Numbered from the stretch's first letter, positions 17,574-27,089 are shown. The stretch is DNA of 64,000 nt from SZUA-442 sp963792405 (GCA_963792405.1 CAWBVU010000006.1:1984001-2048000); one strand, 5' to 3'. Translations and numbers: made by a program. The notes: generated by a model from the letters alone, not told the origin.

Positions 17574-18644
17574 CTACACGGAGATCGCCAGCTCGTGCCT
17601 GGCACGGCGCGCCGCCCAACCCACGAGGGGGACCAGGGCGACACAGATGCCGACGGCGATGGCCAGTGTCGGGAGCACGTCGCCGAACGACGCCCCGCCC
17701 ACGGCGATGTCGTAGACCGGCTGGAGGAAGTAGTAGGTGGGAAAGAGCTTCGGGATCCACTGGGGCAGGCCGGGGAAGAGATAGAAGATCGCGGGGAGGA
17801 AGATGAGGATGCCTCCCGCCTTCACGGCGGTATAGAGCGTGGTGATGTCCTTCGCCCAGAGGCCGAGGATCAACCCGATGAGGGCCATCATCACAGCACC
17901 GATCGCCAGGATGACCAGCATGGCCCAGAACTGGCCCGCAAACGCACGGTTGAGGGCGAGCGTCACCAGGCCCATCGCCACGGCGAGGAGCACCCCGAAG
18001 GTCCCCTCCCCCAGGAGGACCTCGCTCAGCCTGGTCGGCGTCGCGAGCACCGCCTCGATCGTGCGCTTCTCCCTCTCGTCGACCAGCGTCGACGCTGGAA
18101 CGAACAGCGCGGCGATCATCACGGCGTACAGCACGAGGGTGGGGATCAGGCGATCGCCGACGGGCACCCAATCCTCGTCGCCGACCGGCGCCACGACCAC
18201 CGAGACCGGTGGCTCCTCGCCTGCGACGCCACGGATGAGGTCGGTCGTCGTCACCGCGACGATGACGCGATTGGAAGCGAGGCTGTCACCGGAGACGAGG
18301 AAGGTGAGGTCGGGATCCTGCCCGCTTCGGACATCGTCGTCGAAGCCGGGCGGCAGCACGATGCCTGCATCGAGGTCGTGCGCCTCGACCATCGCCCTGA
18401 GCGCCGCCTCGTCGTCGACGATGACCACGTCGATCCCTGGGAGCTCCTGGGCGGCCGCGGTGAGGGCCGAATCGCCCTCGTCGACGATGCCGAGGCTGGC
18501 CGTGGTCTCGAACAACGAGCCGAAGACGGCGGAGATGAGGAAGGTCATGATCAGGGGGATGGCCACGGCGAAGAACACCGTCGGTGACCTCGGCGACAGC
18601 CGGAGGTCCTTCGTGAAGATCGTGCCGGCGCGAGAGAGGTTCAC
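17574..18644 (-). CDS. ABC-2 type transporter permease
   Basis: A 356-residue membrane subunit. The GTG at 18644 was chosen because it overlaps the preceding stop (GTGA). It has one N-terminal helix (about 22-42), a large extracytoplasmic domain of about 130 residues, and then five helices in the C-terminal half, the usual NatB/YhaP-like topology. The motif DEREKRTIEAVLATP is the conserved cytoplasmic coupling segment of this family. Together with the next two genes it forms a complete exporter; the substrate is unknown. Confidence 0.88.
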   Translation of the reverse strand: MNLSRAGTIFTKDLRLSPRSPTVFFAVAIPLIMTFLISAVFGSLFETTASLGIVDEGDSALTAAAQELPGIDVVIVDDEAALRAMVEAHDLDAGIVLPPGFDDDVRSGQDPDLTFLVSGDSLASNRVIVAVTTTDLIRGVAGEEPPVSVVVAPVGDEDWVPVGDRLIPTLVLYAVMIAALFVPASTLVDEREKRTIEAVLATPTRLSEVLLGEGTFGVLLAVAMGLVTLALNRAFAGQFWAMLVILAIGAVMMALIGLILGLWAKDITTLYTAVKAGGILIFLPAIFYLFPGLPQWIPKLFPTYYFLQPVYDIAVGGASFGDVLPTLAIAVGICVALVPLVGWAARRARHELAISV

Positions 18645-19699
18645 AGGGTCGCCACCCTCCTCTTGAGGATCATCGCACCTGCGATGAAGGCTCCGGCGCC
18701 CCACAGCGCGAGGATCGCGAGGGCTCCCGCGACCTGGGACCACCCGTCGCCATCGATGGTGACGCCGACGACAGCCTCCACGAGCCCGTAGGTCGGCAGG
18801 ATCCTCACCCACGTCGCGGCGCTTCCAGGGAACAACGCCCCGAAGGCAGGCACCATGAGCGGGATCATGAAGGCCATCGAGATGAACAGTGTCTCGAGGA
18901 AGTCCTTCCCGAACGACCCTGCGATCATCCCGAACCCGGTCACGAGCACGGCGCCCAGCAGCAGGGCAATGAGGATGATGGGGGCGTTCGCGGCGAATGC
19001 CCCGATGAGCAGGCCGAGGAGTGCCACCTCGGTGAAGGCGAGTGCGGTTCCGAAGAGGCCCTTGGCCGCCAGCACGTCCGACACGGTGGCAGGCGTCGCG
19101 AGGATGGCGGTCACGGTGCGCTGCTGGATCTCGATCGCCACCAGCGAGGACAAGGCGAACGTCTCCACCATCAGGACGAGAACCAGCAGCATGGGCCTCA
19201 TCTGCTCCTGGAGCGAGATCTGGTCACCGATCCGGTCGATGCCCAGGATCTGGGCCTCCGTGATCGGATTCACCGGAGGTGCCGAACCGGCGAAGGCGAA
19301 GGCGGCCTCCTGGACGAGCGCCTCCATCAGGGTCTGTTGTTGGGCGGGGAGACCCGCCGGGATCAGGAGGGTCACCGTCGGCTGATCGCCGGAGGCGACG
19401 GCCTCGATGAAGCCCTGCGGGAAGGCGATGCCGGCGACGATGCCGTCGGTGCCCTCTGCCACCGCATCCCTGAGCTCCTGCTCGGAGTCGAAGGGGGCGA
19501 GGGACAGGCCCTGTTGGTCGACCGGGATGTCGAGGCCGGCCACACCCAATCTGACGGTCTCGTCCACGCTGTCCGGCAGGACCCAGAAGATCGCGACCCA
19601 CACGACGAGCACGAGGAAGGTGATCAACATGAAGAACCGGTTCCGCGCGAACTCGCGGAGGTCCTTGCCCATGATCGCCCTGACCTCGTGGGTGCTCAT
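18641..19699 (-). CDS. ABC-2 type transporter permease (NatB-like)
   Basis: A 352-residue membrane subunit paralogous to the following gene. It has a first helix at about 22-42, an extracytoplasmic domain of about 120 residues, and then five to six helices. The coupling segment is VAIEIQQRTVTAILATPATVSDVL. Start and stop codons overlap both neighbours (ATGA-type), so all three subunits are co-translated. The two non-identical permeases presumably form a heterodimer. Confidence 0.88.
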   Translation of the reverse strand: MSTHEVRAIMGKDLREFARNRFFMLITFLVLVVWVAIFWVLPDSVDETVRLGVAGLDIPVDQQGLSLAPFDSEQELRDAVAEGTDGIVAGIAFPQGFIEAVASGDQPTVTLLIPAGLPAQQQTLMEALVQEAAFAFAGSAPPVNPITEAQILGIDRIGDQISLQEQMRPMLLVLVLMVETFALSSLVAIEIQQRTVTAILATPATVSDVLAAKGLFGTALAFTEVALLGLLIGAFAANAPIILIALLLGAVLVTGFGMIAGSFGKDFLETLFISMAFMIPLMVPAFGALFPGSAATWVRILPTYGLVEAVVGVTIDGDGWSQVAGALAILALWGAGAFIAGAMILKRRVATL

Positions 19700-20559
19700 C
19701 CCTCCAGCCCTCGCCCCGCGAACTGCACGAAGATGTCCTCCAGCGTGGCTTCCTCGGTGTGGATCGTGAGGACGTCGGTCGATGACACGGCGTCCCGCAC
19801 CCTGTCACCAGACCCGTCCTCGTCGAGCGGAATGACCTGCTCGACCACGCCGTCGGGCCCCTGGCTCTGGATCCTCACGCTTCGCTGCCCGTACCGGAGC
19901 TTCAGGCTCGAAGGGGTGTCGAGTGCGAGGATCCTCCCCTGGTTGATGAAGGCGACGCGATTCGACAGCGTGTCGGCCTCGTGCATGTCGTGCGTCGTGA
20001 GGAGGACGGCGGCGCCACGATCCGCCTCCGCCTGGATCAGGTTCCGGATGGCGATGGCCGAGACGGGGTCGAGGCCATCCGTGGGCTCGTCGAGGAGCAG
20101 CACGTCCGGCGAGTTCACGAGGGCACGCGCCATCATGAGGCGTTGCTTCATGCCCTTGGAGTAGTCCGCCACCCTGTCGCCCGCACGCGCCTCGAGGCCG
20201 ACCCTCGCGAGCGGGACCGACGGATCGAAGTCATTGATCCCGAAGAGCTTTGCGAAGAACGCGAGGTTCTCCCTCGCGGTCATCGACGTGTAGAGGTTCT
20301 TCTCCTCGAAGCAGACCCCCAGGCGGGCGTGGATGGATTCACGGGCGGACGGCATCGGCATGCCCAGGATCTGCACGGCGCCCGACTGGGCGTCCAGCTG
20401 GCCGGTCAGGATCTTGATCGTGGTCGACTTGCCGGCGCCGTTCGGGCCGAGGAAGCCGAGGATCTCCCCCGGCTCGACCCGAAAGGAGACGTCATCGACG
20501 GCCATCGTGTCGCCGTAGCTGAAGGAGATGCCAGACACGTCGATCGCTGCCGAATCCAT
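19696..20559 (-). CDS. ABC transporter ATP-binding protein
   Basis: A 287-residue ATPase: Walker A GPNGAGKST (about 38-46), signature YSKGMKQR in place of LSGGQ, Walker B DVLLLDEP, and switch histidine in LLTTHDMHE. The C-terminal 70 residues form the accessory domain common to NatA/drug-type ATPases. AAGGGATG lies before the ATG. It energises the two permeases encoded immediately downstream. Confidence 0.93.
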   Translation of the reverse strand: MDSAAIDVSGISFSYGDTMAVDDVSFRVEPGEILGFLGPNGAGKSTTIKILTGQLDAQSGAVQILGMPMPSARESIHARLGVCFEEKNLYTSMTARENLAFFAKLFGINDFDPSVPLARVGLEARAGDRVADYSKGMKQRLMMARALVNSPDVLLLDEPTDGLDPVSAIAIRNLIQAEADRGAAVLLTTHDMHEADTLSNRVAFINQGRILALDTPSSLKLRYGQRSVRIQSQGPDGVVEQVIPLDEDGSGDRVRDAVSSTDVLTIHTEEATLEDIFVQFAGRGLEG

Positions 20560-20622
20560 CAGGCATCCCTTCTGTGCGACTCACCTCGATCATATCCCCC
20601 GGCGGGTCAGGGATACGGTGGA

Positions 20623-21585
20623 TCAGGCGCTGGCGCCCGAGGACTGGGCGGTGCGGGTGTGGCTCCGGATGTCGAGGTCGCCATCGACCATGACGGCGGT
20701 GCACAGGCCCGTGCGGTCACCGTCTGCCCATCCCTCGGTGGTGGGGATGAACATGTCGATCCAGAACTCGGACTCCTCGTACGGCTCACCGACATAGGAG
20801 GGGAACCGGTCGAGGCACTGGTCGTACAGCCAGTCGAACACCGCGTCGTCGCCCGGGTGGGTCGAGCCGAACCCGGTGATCGCCACCCTGGCGAACAGTT
20901 CGGCATCGTGTTCCTCCGAGCAGTCCACGACGGGGAGTTCGTTCACCTCGAGGGCATCACCCACGATGAAGCACTCACCGACCGAGAGGTCCTGCACCGG
21001 TGCCTTGCCGTCGAGGGCGCTGATCAGCAGGCCGACGCCCATCACGCCGAAGACCACCAGGCTGACGACCGCACGGATCGAGGGGATGGGGATCGATCGT
21101 CTCGTGGATGCCGTCGCCGCCGCCTCCCTCGCCTGCCACTCCGGCGTCGGCGTCGACCACCTGTCGCCGTCCCATGTCAGCACGTCCCCAGCCCGCGGGG
21201 CCTCCTCCATGGTGGGATCCGGGCGGGGCGGATCGGAAGGGACGCCGGCGACGTCGGTCTCGCTCTGTGACGAGAGACGGCGGATGCGGTCGGCGACCGA
21301 TGCCGTCGCCGCGGCTCGTGCCGCGTCCGGCACATCGATGGGGGGCTCCTGAAGCCCGCCGAGCGTGTGGGCGATCTCCTCTGCCGTCAGCCCGTCCGGG
21401 CTGGTGTCCCCTGTCCCCCCATCGGCATCGGTACGCGACCCGCCGGTGGACGAGGCGAATGCGTCGGCGGGTGACGTGGGGGTGAACCCACCGTCGTAGC
21501 CGTCCGCGGGCGCGCCCTTGATGCTCTCGGTGGCGCGTCGCAGCAGCTCCTCACTCGTCGAGGGTCGATTCCGGTCCTCTGCCAT
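20623..21585 (-). CDS. Septum-formation family membrane protein
   Basis: A 320-residue protein from the ATG at 21585. A long, low-complexity, acidic N-terminal cytoplasmic part (about 1-155) precedes a single transmembrane helix (about 163-185, VVSLVVFGVMGVGLLISAL). The extracytoplasmic domain starts LSVGECFIVGDALEVNELPVVDC, with SEEHDAELFA and FVP/IPT-type strands. That pattern (VGxCF, then VxCxxxHxxE) defines the actinobacterial septum-formation family. The first half contains WDGDRWSTPTPEW, a tryptophan-rich motif often found in such cytoplasmic tails. Confidence 0.75.
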   Translation of the reverse strand: MAEDRNRPSTSEELLRRATESIKGAPADGYDGGFTPTSPADAFASSTGGSRTDADGGTGDTSPDGLTAEEIAHTLGGLQEPPIDVPDAARAAATASVADRIRRLSSQSETDVAGVPSDPPRPDPTMEEAPRAGDVLTWDGDRWSTPTPEWQAREAAATASTRRSIPIPSIRAVVSLVVFGVMGVGLLISALDGKAPVQDLSVGECFIVGDALEVNELPVVDCSEEHDAELFARVAITGFGSTHPGDDAVFDWLYDQCLDRFPSYVGEPYEESEFWIDMFIPTTEGWADGDRTGLCTAVMVDGDLDIRSHTRTAQSSGASA

Positions 21586-21667
21586 GATCCCCACTCGGCC
21601 GCTCCTCCCCCTATCGGCGGGATGGCAGGACTTCCCAACCGGAATTCGGCGGTGGACGAAGGGCGCG

Positions 21668-22984
21668 TCAGGCTCCGGCGAGGGCGACGCCGGCGTCGAT
21701 GGCGGCGAGGTTCTCCGCTTCGAACGGCCCACGGGCGGCGGCACGCAGGGCATCGATCGTGATGACCTGCGTCATCGCGCACGCGGATGCCACGAGCATG
21801 AGCGCATTCTGGGCCTTGGGTATCCGCTCGTGATGGGAGGAGGGATCGACCACCACGACCCTTGCGGACGTCGCCACGTCGGCGAACTCGGGAGTGGTCA
21901 CGACGAGGCCTGCCCCGTCCATCGCCGCGAGCATCCCCCGCACCTTTGCGAGGCCCTCCTGCGACGTGATCACGAGGACGTCCGGGAGGGCGATGGCCAT
22001 GGGCGGCATCTCCGTGCGGCTGATCATGACCTCCGACACGCTGTGGCCGCTCTTGACCGTGACGGGGTAGTCACCCCGCTGCGTGGCCCAGAGGCCGCTC
22101 CGGATCGCGGCCTCGCCGAGGAGCCGTGCGGCCGAACGCACCTTCGCCCCTGCGGACCCTGCCACGACGAGGCCGAACTCACGATCCAGGGCGGAGTCGA
22201 ACTCCACGGGAATGGGGTGCGCCGGTCGCGGAGCGCCGATCCTCGCAGCGGCCTCCCGATAGGCGGCGGCGTACTCGACCGTGGCACGCTCGTACAGCAC
22301 GCCGGTGTCGAAACCGAGCCGATCGATGGTGTCCTCGAGGCCCTTCTTGCCGACCTTGTTGTTCGGCACGAAGTAGGCGGTGCACAGATCCCAGATGTCG
22401 AGGAGGGCAAACCCCGGATGGGTGATCGCCTCGACCATCCGTTCCGGCAGCTCGTGATCGAACGACGTGCCACGGTAGACGTACCCCGCACCGTTGACAC
22501 CGACCGTGGCGCAGATGTCGAGGGGGTGCTCGAGGTTCCCGAGCGGGGTCGTCGACGTGATCGCACCCTCTGGCGTCGTGGTCGAGTGCTGGCCGCCCGT
22601 CATGCCGAAGTTCATGTTGTTGAGGACGAGCACCGTGATCCCTGCATTCCGACGAGCGGCATTGATGAGGTGGGCGCCCCCGATGCCGGTGCCGCCGTCC
22701 CCCATCACGACGACGACGGTGAGATCCGGATTGGCGAGCTTGATGCCCGTCGCATAGGTGATGGAGCGTCCGTGGAGGCCGTGGAATGCAGACGTCGCGA
22801 AGTACTGGTCGGACAGCCCGGAGCATCCGATGTCCGACACGATCACCACCTGGGCAGGGTCTCGCCCGAGCATGACGAGGGCACGGTCGAGGTTGTCGAG
22901 GACGCCGCCATGTCCACATCCGGGACAGAAGGGGTACGGCTTCTCGTTCCTGTAGCTGTCGAGCGACACGATCGTGGTGGTCAT
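21668..22984 (-). CDS. 2-oxoacid:ferredoxin oxidoreductase, beta subunit fused to gamma domain
   Basis: A 438-residue protein from the ATG at 22984, which overlaps the alpha-subunit stop. Residues 1-265 are the thiamine-diphosphate subunit: CPGCGH (20-25), GDGGTGIGGAH near 96-105, and NNMNFGMTGGQ. From about residue 269 to the end lies a gamma-type domain (GLVVAGSAGAKVRSAARLL, then VKSGHSVSEVMIS). The gamma domain is normally a separate subunit or fused to alpha. With KorA it would decarboxylate a 2-oxoacid to acyl-CoA and reduce ferredoxin. No ferredoxin-type 4Fe-4S domain is encoded here. Confidence 0.88.
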   Translation of the reverse strand: MTTTIVSLDSYRNEKPYPFCPGCGHGGVLDNLDRALVMLGRDPAQVVIVSDIGCSGLSDQYFATSAFHGLHGRSITYATGIKLANPDLTVVVVMGDGGTGIGGAHLINAARRNAGITVLVLNNMNFGMTGGQHSTTTPEGAITSTTPLGNLEHPLDICATVGVNGAGYVYRGTSFDHELPERMVEAITHPGFALLDIWDLCTAYFVPNNKVGKKGLEDTIDRLGFDTGVLYERATVEYAAAYREAAARIGAPRPAHPIPVEFDSALDREFGLVVAGSAGAKVRSAARLLGEAAIRSGLWATQRGDYPVTVKSGHSVSEVMISRTEMPPMAIALPDVLVITSQEGLAKVRGMLAAMDGAGLVVTTPEFADVATSARVVVVDPSSHHERIPKAQNALMLVASACAMTQVITIDALRAAARGPFEAENLAAIDAGVALAGA

Positions 22985-24084
22985 CGGAGCACCTCCAGGA
23001 TCTCGCCCGGCGTGATGAGGCCCCCGTCGAGGCGCTCGACGCCGATGACCTCGCAGCCGTGGGCGATCCGCTCGATCTCCCTCCGGTAGAGGCCGTGGTT
23101 GAGCTCGGGGACGATGATGCGGTCGATCCCGACGAAGGCCTTCCGCAGCGAGGCCTCGGGGACGGGCCACAGGCTCTGGACGATCATCGATGAGGCGGCT
23201 GTCCCCTCCGCCCGTGCCTCCGCCACCGCAGCACGTATGGCGCCGGAGGTGATGCCATACCCGATCACGAGTGTCGAAGCCCCGGGCTCGGCGTCGTGAT
23301 CGACCATCTCGATCTCGTCGAGGTGATCCTCGATCTTGTCGACGAGGTGACGGTTCAGCGCATCGATCGTGGGCCCGTGCTTGGTGATGAGGGCGCGTTC
23401 GTCGTGGGTCGACCCCGTGAAGCGCACGGTGTTCCCGCTCCCGTACTCGTGGAGCGGGAACACGGCGTCGGTGGGTGAGAACCGATAGGGATCCCCACCG
23501 GCCCCGGTGGGGCGCTCGCGGGCGGTCGAGGACCCGAAGCCCGCCGTGTCCACCGTGACGAGCGCCATGGCGAGCTCCTTGTCGGTGAGGAGGAACACGG
23601 GGCACCGGAACCGCTCCGCGAGGTCGAACGCCCGCACGGTGAGGTGGTACGACTCGGCCACCGACGAGGGCGCCAGGGCGATCACCGGGTACCCGCCAGC
23701 GGTTCCCCACCGAATGAACTGGACGTCACCCTGCGAGACCGTCGTCGCCGCACCTGTCGATGGTCCGAGGCGCTGGACGTCGACGATCACGAGCGGCACC
23801 TCACCCATCACCGCGAGCCCGATGTTCTCCGAGTACAGGCTGATCCCCGGTCCGCTCGTCGCCGTCATCGCACGCGCCCCCGCCAGCGTCGCACCGATGC
23901 ACATGCCGATGGACGCGATCTCGTCCTCACCCTGCACGGCGATCCCCCCGCGCGCGGGGAGCTCCCTCATCATCTGCATCAGGATCCCCGATGCGGGGGT
24001 GATGGGGTACCCGGCGAAGAAGGTGCACCCGGCGTCCAACGCCCCCCGGACGATGGCGGTTGCCCCGTCGATGAATTCGCGCAC
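22981..24084 (-). CDS. 2-oxoacid:ferredoxin oxidoreductase, alpha subunit
   Basis: A 367-residue protein from a GTG with GAGGTG upstream. It has the pyrimidine-binding and transketolase-like domains of KorA/PorA. GYPITPASGI (about 25-34) and EDEIASIGMCIGATLAGARAMTATSGPG are diagnostic, and the C-terminal domain contains NHGLYRREIE. It acts with the KorB-gamma fusion. The usual N-terminal gamma fusion of two-subunit enzymes is absent because that domain has moved to the beta subunit. 2-oxoglutarate is the commonest substrate of this subtype, but branched-chain or aryl acids cannot be excluded. Confidence 0.88.
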   Translation of the reverse strand: MREFIDGATAIVRGALDAGCTFFAGYPITPASGILMQMMRELPARGGIAVQGEDEIASIGMCIGATLAGARAMTATSGPGISLYSENIGLAVMGEVPLVIVDVQRLGPSTGAATTVSQGDVQFIRWGTAGGYPVIALAPSSVAESYHLTVRAFDLAERFRCPVFLLTDKELAMALVTVDTAGFGSSTARERPTGAGGDPYRFSPTDAVFPLHEYGSGNTVRFTGSTHDERALITKHGPTIDALNRHLVDKIEDHLDEIEMVDHDAEPGASTLVIGYGITSGAIRAAVAEARAEGTAASSMIVQSLWPVPEASLRKAFVGIDRIIVPELNHGLYRREIERIAHGCEVIGVERLDGGLITPGEILEVLR

Positions 24085-24160
24085 GATCCACCTCGCTCCC
24101 GACCAGCCTACTCCCGACCGCCACCGGGACCCTTCCCCGGCGGGGGCGCCGGGAATCCCC

Positions 24161-24166
24161 TAGCCT
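24161..24166 (+). promoter_or_regulatory. Leaderless-type -10 element (TAGCCT)
   Basis: TAGCCT lies 7 nt before the GTG start of the aminotransferase gene, and no clear ribosome site is present. Confidence 0.4.
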
Positions 24167-24173
24167 CGTCAGG

Positions 24174-25403
24174 GTGGACGCGTCCGGGGTCTCGACACGC
24201 GGCGCCCGCCTCATCACGGGGGGCATGCCCCCCTACGTCGACGAGCACCGGGCACGTTCCAACGGCGATGGCACACACGGAGATGACCGCTACATCGGGC
24301 TGTGCATCGCGGAGAACATGCAGATGTGGGACCTGCTCGGGCCACAGCTGGGTGGTCCCCATCCCTCGATGCCCCCGTCCGTCACCGGATACGACGCGAT
24401 GGAGGGCTCCGCAGCCTTCCGTCGTCGGATCGCCGACCTCCTCGAACGGCACCTCTTCCACCGCATGGTCGATCCTGTGACGATCGTCACGATGGCGGGG
24501 GCCGGTTCGATCCTCGAGGCGCTCTTCTACGCAATCGCCGAACCGGGCGATGCGGTCCTGGTGCCGACGCCCTCCTATGCGGGGTTCTGGCCCGACCTCG
24601 AAGGGCGCGACGAGCTGACCATCGTGCCCGTCGACACGACGCCCGAATCGGGCTTCCGCCTCACGACCGACCTGCTCGATGCGGCGATGTCCTCGTCACC
24701 CGCACCCGTGCGCGCACTCCTCCACACGAGGCCCGACAACCCGCTCGGGCGCGTGGCGTCGAGGGCAGAGGTGGAGGAGGTGATCGCGTGGTGCGCACGG
24801 AACGATGTCCATCTGGTCGCCGACGAGATCTACGCCCTCTCGGTCTTCGGCGCGGAGCCCTTCGAGAGCATCGGGGGCATCGTCCGGGAGTTCGGACCCT
24901 CCATCCATTGGGTGTGGGCGTTCAGCAAGGACTTCGCCGTCAGCGGGCTACGGTGTGGCGTCCTCGTGAGTGAGAACGAGGAGGTGCGCGCCGCGGTTCG
25001 TGCGCAGGCGCCGTGGGGCTCCGTCTCGACCCTCACCCAGGCGGTCCTCGGCGACATGATCTCGGACGAGGCATGGCTCGACCGCTACGTGGGCGAGATG
25101 CGCGCACGCCTCGAAGCGATCGATCGGAAGGTCGAGACTGCCCTCGCCGGTGCCGACATCCCCTACTTCCCCTCCGACGCAGGCTTCTTCCTCCTCCTCG
25201 ACCTCCGTCGGTACCTCGAGGCCCCGACGTGGGACGCCGAGGAGCGCCTCTGGCGCCGCATGCTCGATCGGGCGAACGTCAACCTGACGCCCGGGTCTGC
25301 CTGCCGCGTCGCCGAACCGGGGTTCTTCCGGCTGTGCTTCGCCTCCGTCCCCGAGGATGACTCGCTCGAGGCCGTCGCACGCCTCTCGTCACTGCTCGGC
25401 TGA
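24174..25403 (+). CDS. Class I/II aminotransferase, ACC-synthase-like
   Basis: A 409-residue fold-type I PLP enzyme. Features: GYDAMEGSAAFRRRIAD and TPSYAGFWPDLEGR in the large domain, the HTRPDNPLGRV substrate/PLP loop, DEIYALSVF (the conserved Asp-x-x-Tyr), and FSKDFAVSGLRCG containing the Schiff-base lysine. The overall pattern is closest to 1-aminocyclopropane-1-carboxylate-synthase-like aminotransferases. In bacteria most of these act as aminotransferases or C-S/C-O lyases. It is divergent from korAB, so it may supply the 2-oxoacid used by that enzyme, but this is inferred from location only. Confidence 0.85.
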   Translation: MDASGVSTRGARLITGGMPPYVDEHRARSNGDGTHGDDRYIGLCIAENMQMWDLLGPQLGGPHPSMPPSVTGYDAMEGSAAFRRRIADLLERHLFHRMVDPVTIVTMAGAGSILEALFYAIAEPGDAVLVPTPSYAGFWPDLEGRDELTIVPVDTTPESGFRLTTDLLDAAMSSSPAPVRALLHTRPDNPLGRVASRAEVEEVIAWCARNDVHLVADEIYALSVFGAEPFESIGGIVREFGPSIHWVWAFSKDFAVSGLRCGVLVSENEEVRAAVRAQAPWGSVSTLTQAVLGDMISDEAWLDRYVGEMRARLEAIDRKVETALAGADIPYFPSDAGFFLLLDLRRYLEAPTWDAEERLWRRMLDRANVNLTPGSACRVAEPGFFRLCFASVPEDDSLEAVARLSSLLG

Positions 25404-25425
25404 CGCGATGCAGGCGCCCACGGCC

Positions 25426-25431
25426 TAGCGT
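25426..25431 (+). promoter_or_regulatory. Leaderless-type -10 element (TAGCGT)
   Basis: TAGCGT is followed by 6 nt and the ATG of the 61-residue zinc-ribbon gene. It is the same hexamer and spacing as before xdhB on the other strand (37293-37298). Confidence 0.45.
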
Positions 25432-25437
25432 CGCATC

Positions 25438-25623
25438 ATGCGCACATGGATCACGGGATGGTGGCGAGGCCTGACGACGACGCCGTGCGATGCCTGCGGA
25501 CGACCGGTGAAGGTCCGGGAGTTCCGGCAGACCGGCAACGTCCGCGGCGGCAGCTGGTGGGCGGCGAAGGGCGCCGAGGTCGAGTGCCCCGAGTGCGGCG
25601 CCACCTTCTGGATCAAGAAGTAG
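25438..25623 (+). CDS. Tiny zinc-ribbon protein
   Basis: A 61-residue protein with one complete zinc ribbon: CDACGRPV near residues 17-24 and CPECGATFW near 50-58. The N-terminus is Trp/Arg-rich (MRTWITGWWRG). The two CxxC knuckles and the leaderless-type promoter support a real gene rather than noise. The function is unknown; single-ribbon proteins of this size often bind nucleic acid or a larger partner. It ends 8 nt from the convergent PLP-enzyme gene. Confidence 0.7.
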   Translation: MRTWITGWWRGLTTTPCDACGRPVKVREFRQTGNVRGGSWWAAKGAEVECPECGATFWIKK

Positions 25624-25631
25624 TCGCGGCG

Positions 25632-27089
25632 CTAGCCGTCCACTGCGGCGTTGAACGCCTCGATCATCGCATCGATGGGATCCGCCATCGCTTGGATACT
25701 CGTCCAGTAGTCGGGGTCGTACCACTGGGCCTGGATCTCCTCGTACGTCTTGCCCTGCTGCTCCACCCACGTGTAGTACTTCAGGTTGTGGATCCGCTTG
25801 CGGTCGTAGTAGCCGAGCTCCTGCACATGGGCGATGCTCTGCCCCATCAGGTACTGGTGGTACGCACCCGCTGCATCGAGGGACGTGAACTCGCCACGCT
25901 CCTCGTTGAGCTCGATGAGGCGTGACCCGTACATCTCCATCGAATCGGTGGCGACGGTCATCACGACGTCGTGCGAGCCGAGCTCGTAGTACTTCGCGAA
26001 CTTGACCGCCATCAACATGTTCGCGACACAGGAGATCCCGAGCAGCGGGAGCTTCTCGAGGAACTCGGACGCCACGCCCTGGTCCGCGAGGTACTCCAGG
26101 CCCGCAGGCTCGTTGAACAGCCGAATGAGGCTGATCGATGCCTCGTCGTCGATCCCGATCACCATGTCGGTGTTGCGCACATCGTGGATCCATGGGATGT
26201 GCTTGTCCCCGATCCCCTCGATCCGATGCTCACCGAACCCGTTGAAGAGCATCGTCGGGCACTCCGTGGCCTCACCCGCGGCGATCTTCGACGTCGGGTA
26301 GACCTGCTTGAGGTAGTCGCCCGAGCCGATCGTGCCTGCCGACCCGGTGGCGAGGGTCACCCCTGCGAACCGGTCGTTCGGCCCCATCACCTCGTCCAGG
26401 ACCTCGACCATCGCAGGTCCCGTGACCGCATAGTGCCAGAGGTAGTTCCCGAACTCGTCGAACTGGTTGAAGATGACGAGATCCTCGCCAGAGGCCCGCA
26501 GCTCGTTGCACTTGTCGAAGATCTCCTTGACGTTCGACTCGCTCCCCGGCGTCTTGATGATCTCGCCCGCCACGCTCTCGAGCCATCGGAAGCGCTCTGC
26601 GCTCATGCCCTCGGGGAGGATGGCGACCGACTCACATCCGAGCAGGTGCGAGTCGTAGGCGCCACCCCTGCAGTAGTTGCCCGTCGAGGGCCACACCGCC
26701 TTCTGGGTCGCAGGGTCGAACTGGCCCGTCACGAGCCTCGGTGCGAGGCAGCCGAACGCCGCGCCGACCTTGTGGGCCCCCGTCGGGAACCACTTGCCCT
26801 CCAACATGACGATGCGTGCATCGACGCCGCTGATCTCCGAGGGGATCTCGAGGTAGTTGACCCCTCCGAAGCCGCCGCCCGATGGGATGGGCTCGTTGTG
26901 CCACGTGATCCGATACAGATTGAGGGGATCGAGGTCCCACAGGCCGATCGTCCGAAGGCGTTCGGTGACGTCCGCCGGGATCAGGCGAGGATCACGCATC
27001 TGTGCGAAGGTCGGGATCTTGAAGCGGCGGTCCCTCGCCTGGGCGACGGCGGACGCCAGCACCTGCTCGTTGACAGTGAGGTCGATCAT
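25632..27089 (-). CDS. Fold-type II PLP-dependent enzyme, TrpB-like superfamily, linked to carbamoyltransferase clusters
   Basis: A 485-residue protein overlapping the upstream gene (ATGA). The PLP lysine is in KWFPTGAHKVGAAFG (K107), resembling the GAHK motif of tryptophan synthase beta. The glycine-rich phosphate site is GSAGTIGSGDYLKQ. Further conserved blocks are STGNYCRGGAYDSHLLGC and GIDDEASISLIRLFNEPAG. It is not TrpB: the length and C-terminal 150 residues differ, with helical HNLKYYTWVEQQGKTYEEI. Proteins of this type occur next to ygeW-like genes and are annotated only as PLP-dependent subunits. A lyase step releasing ammonia from a ureide-derived amino acid is the likely role, not proven. 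Confidence 0.8.
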   Translation of the reverse strand: MIDLTVNEQVLASAVAQARDRRFKIPTFAQMRDPRLIPADVTERLRTIGLWDLDPLNLYRITWHNEPIPSGGGFGGVNYLEIPSEISGVDARIVMLEGKWFPTGAHKVGAAFGCLAPRLVTGQFDPATQKAVWPSTGNYCRGGAYDSHLLGCESVAILPEGMSAERFRWLESVAGEIIKTPGSESNVKEIFDKCNELRASGEDLVIFNQFDEFGNYLWHYAVTGPAMVEVLDEVMGPNDRFAGVTLATGSAGTIGSGDYLKQVYPTSKIAAGEATECPTMLFNGFGEHRIEGIGDKHIPWIHDVRNTDMVIGIDDEASISLIRLFNEPAGLEYLADQGVASEFLEKLPLLGISCVANMLMAVKFAKYYELGSHDVVMTVATDSMEMYGSRLIELNEERGEFTSLDAAGAYHQYLMGQSIAHVQELGYYDRKRIHNLKYYTWVEQQGKTYEEIQAQWYDPDYWTSIQAMADPIDAMIEAFNAAVDG

